This document shows, piece after piece, positions 35,351 through 38,125 of a DNA stretch of 38,125 nucleotides. The stretch comes from an uncultured Kiloniellales bacterium (GTDB lineage: Bacteria > Pseudomonadota > Alphaproteobacteria > Kiloniellales > JAKSDN01). The notes beneath the pieces are model-generated. The model worked only from the letters and a program-made list of their open reading frames with translations, had not been told where the DNA came from and searched no databases. The number at the start of each line of letters is the position of its first letter. Positions within the stretch are counted from its first letter, which is position 1. The stretch lies in the NCBI GenBank assembly GCA_947258885.1, contig CAMYKD010000034.1, forward strand, positions 1 through 38,125, written 5' to 3'. The position numbers and the translations under genes were made by a program.

Positions 35351-35834
35351 GATCTCGACCTCCCTTGTTCTTTCTGTTTCGCACGGATCTGGATCGAGAA
35401 ATTTCCCGACCCTGCCGTTGTTCGATTTTCTCTTTCCGGACCAGCCGGGCGAGCACAGGCAAGTTTTGTTCATTCTGGCAAGATTGCGGGAAACAATCAA
35501 ACATCGATATTGGAATATTCCGCCGACCAGCTCTGCAGAGAGGCCCCCGGTCTCGCCATAGCCAAGAGTTGGCATGGCGCGCGAAATCAAGAAGCGCCGG
35601 AAATTCTTGGAAAAAGAGCTGCGACCGCCCACGCAGGCACGGCCTTCACCTTATGGCCGATTCGTCGGGAGATCATGGCGTTGCCCGACTTTGGGCGACG
35701 CGGCATGCCGCGTGACCGGGCCCCCTGTCCGGCGTTCCCGGGGGCCGAAAGCCGGGTCTAAGAAACGCAGGCCGACGGCAGGCAGGTTTGACGCCCCGGC
35801 GCCTGACGGGCCCGGCTTCCTATCCTCACCGCCG
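35351..35834. other. intergenic region upstream of the importer operon
   Basis: About 480 bases without a convincing gene. The part next to the binding-protein gene (about 35351-35525) is relatively AT-rich and probably holds the operon promoter; on the minus strand TTGATT (35495-35500) and CAGAAT (35472-35477) have 17-base spacing, a weak candidate. Nearby is the palindrome GGAATATTCC (35512-35521). Further right are a 16-bp palindrome (35698-35713) and a GC-rich hairpin (35719-35746), likely the end of the small gene at 35835. An open frame at 35574-36134 (plus) overlaps that gene and looks spurious. Confidence 0.45.
35698..35746 (-). terminator. palindrome plus GC hairpin after the small secreted-protein gene
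   Basis: A perfect 16-bp palindrome ACGCGGCATGCCGCGT (35698-35713) is followed by GGCCCCC (35719-35725) / GGGGGCC (35740-35746), a 7-bp stem with a 14-base loop. Both lie 90-140 bases past the stop of the 81-residue gene and before the importer operon. No T-run is present, so the terminator role is only likely by position. Confidence 0.3.
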
Positions 35835-36080
35835 CTACTTGACGCCGAGGATCTCCTTGGCCTTGGCCAGGATCGTCACCGCTTTCTCATGCTTGTCGGC
35901 AAGATGCATCTCCTCGCCGTAGGCGCGGCGCGCCATCACCTCGGCCTTCTGCATGACGGTCAGTTCCCTGCTCGCGGCGAGTTCCCGGTCGATCGTTGCT
36001 ATGTCGCCATAGCAATCGTGGGTAGGAGTAGCGCCCGTAAGCGCGACCCACAGGGCGGTAGCTGTTATAGCGACTCTCAT
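35835..36080 (-). CDS. small secreted hypothetical protein
   Basis: An 81-residue protein that I do not recognise. It starts with a signal peptide (MRVAITATALWVALTGA), then about 60 mature residues predicted as two helices (IATIDRELAASRELTVMQKAEVMARRAYGEEMHLADKHEKAVTILAKAKEILGV), with a single cysteine near the mature N-terminus (DCYGD). It should be periplasmic. AAAGGAGA at the right distance before ATG 36080 argues strongly that it is a real gene; the open frame continues upstream without support. It stands alone, divergent from mmsA. Confidence 0.7.
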   Translation of the reverse strand: MRVAITATALWVALTGATPTHDCYGDIATIDRELAASRELTVMQKAEVMARRAYGEEMHLADKHEKAVTILAKAKEILGVK

Positions 36081-36403
36081 CGAGTCTCTCCTTTGCCGGC
36101 TGTTTCGCCCATGTCCGGATGGCCTCCGTCCTGAAGGCCTCGACCGCCCCAAATCCCGCAAAGTGGCAACCAGCTGCGGGGATCGCGTGTCGGGGCCTGG
36201 GTCCGGACCGGGTCCACACTAGCCTGGATTGGTAAAGCAATCGAGAAGCGGCGGGAATGCTGATGATTGCCAGGTCGCATCAGGGATTTCCCGTAACTGC
36301 GGTGTCCTGCCGTCGGCGATTGCGGGTTTCGCTCCGCCACGCAGTGCGGCTATGCTGGTTGCCGAATCAAGATTCGTCGCGGACAGCTTAGCCGGGAGGG
36401 GTT
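36081..36403. other. divergent intergenic region before mmsA
   Basis: About 320 bases between the small secreted-protein gene and mmsA. It must carry promoters for both. I see the 10-bp palindrome GGTCCGGACC (36200-36209) and no clear -35/-10 pair, RNA gene or repeat. The last bases hold a strong ribosome site (GGGAGGGG) for mmsA. Confidence 0.4.
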
Positions 36404-37919
<1,516 letters not shown>

Positions 37920-37989
37920 CGGAGGGGCCGCTCCGACCCCGCGAGGGATGCTAAGGGTCTGGAACCGAATTATCGATGCGTTTGGTCGC

Positions 37990-38078
37990 GGCGCAATCGG
38001 CCCGCTGTTAGGAGCGAGGAGGGCGGACATGCCGGGCATATTCGACGACGAGCGACGCGGCAGCGGGCCGATTGCGCC
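37990..38078. repeat. perfect 18-bp inverted repeat flanking a gene start
   Basis: GGCGCAATCGGCCCGCTG (37990-38007) is the exact reverse complement of CAGCGGGCCGATTGCGCC (38061-38078). The arms are 53 bases apart, and the spacer holds the ribosome site (AGGAGGG) and ATG of the next gene. In RNA the arms would form a long stem with two further G-U pairs inside (38008-38009 with 38059-38060), enclosing the start region in its loop. Confidence 0.85.
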
Positions 38079-38125
38079 CGATCCCCGCGGGACGGGGCCA
38101 ATTCCCGCCAGGGCCGCGTCGCGGA
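38029..38125 (+). CDS. N-terminus of an unknown protein (partial)
   Basis: An open frame starts at ATG 38029 and runs off the right edge after 32 residues, MPGIFDDERRGSGPIAPDPR followed by GTGPIPARAASR. A strong ribosome site (AGGAGGGCGG) supports the start. The peptide is hydrophilic, with a repeated GxGPI pattern (residues 11-15 and 21-25), and has no signal peptide. Part of its coding sequence is the right arm of the 18-bp inverted repeat. The family is not recognisable from the fragment. Confidence 0.55.
   Translation, partial: MPGIFDDERRGSGPIAPDPRGTGPIPARAASR

Noticed and set aside
33068-35761. 897-codon open frame on the plus strand across the importer permease and binding-protein genes
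   Set aside because: It spans several confirmed genes in antisense and has low-complexity composition.
35574-36134. 186-codon plus-strand frame starting MAREIKKRRKFLEKE
   Set aside because: The first 15 residues look protein-like, but the rest is Arg/Pro/Gly-rich, only a weak ribosome site (AAGAG) is present, and it runs antisense through the small secreted-protein gene.

Overview
The window looks like chromosome from a GC-rich alphaproteobacterium, probably a Rhodospirillales/Kiloniellales-type lineage. The evidence is a set of alphaproteobacterial gene families: CarD next to a 7Fe ferredoxin FdxA, a Suv3-like helicase overlapping an Hsp15-type S4 protein, and an Mla operon whose MlaE permease carries its own STAS domain. 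Taxonomy is inferred from gene content, not from a search. I see no prophage, insertion sequence, CRISPR array or rRNA. Most of the window is core metabolism, envelope maintenance and transport.

Layout, left to right. 1-4.9 kb: the start of an unknown membrane protein (minus), a secreted protein resembling the YbjN/CesT fold, aconitase acnA, and two tandem histidine phosphatases whose last gene converges on acnA with overlapping stop codons. 5.1-13 kb: a transglutaminase-like cysteine peptidase, a DUF1223 thioredoxin-fold protein, htpG (divergent from pcm, with a heat-shock-like promoter), the helicase/S4 pair, and a DUF938 methyltransferase. 13.4-16.2 kb: TerB-like protein, fdxA, a 400-base leader with a good promoter, carD, and a metallophosphoesterase-fold protein that has lost its metal ligands. 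16.2-20.3 kb (minus): a tight three-gene unit with ATGA overlaps, running from a staphylococcal-nuclease-like protein with altered active-site residues to a LysM-containing M48 lipoprotein protease and a Cache-HAMP class III adenylate/guanylate cyclase; hydroxypyruvate isomerase lies just upstream on the same strand. 21.3-24.8 kb: proline iminopeptidase overlapping a PagL-type lipid A deacylase, tRNA-Arg(CCU), a cold-shock protein and an MFS exporter.

24.8-30.2 kb (minus): one compact operon, pncA - mlaE (STAS fused) - mlaF - mlaD - auxiliary lipoprotein - D-threonine aldolase/D-serine dehydratase-like enzyme, combining phospholipid trafficking with two small-molecule enzymes. 30.3-35.4 kb (minus): a complete oligopeptide-type ABC importer with a Tat-exported binding protein, two permeases and one fused double ATPase. 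35.8-38.1 kb: an 81-residue secreted protein, then mmsA, which is frameshifted near its 3' end by a perfect 19-bp tandem duplication, then the start of an unknown gene whose ribosome binding site and start codon lie between the arms of a perfect 18-bp inverted repeat.

I did not find a clearly new multi-gene system. The best leads are the mmsA duplication, the inverted repeat at the right end, the two probable pseudoenzymes (phosphoesterase and nuclease), the nuclease-protease-cyclase unit, and the pncA-mla-D-amino-acid-enzyme operon.
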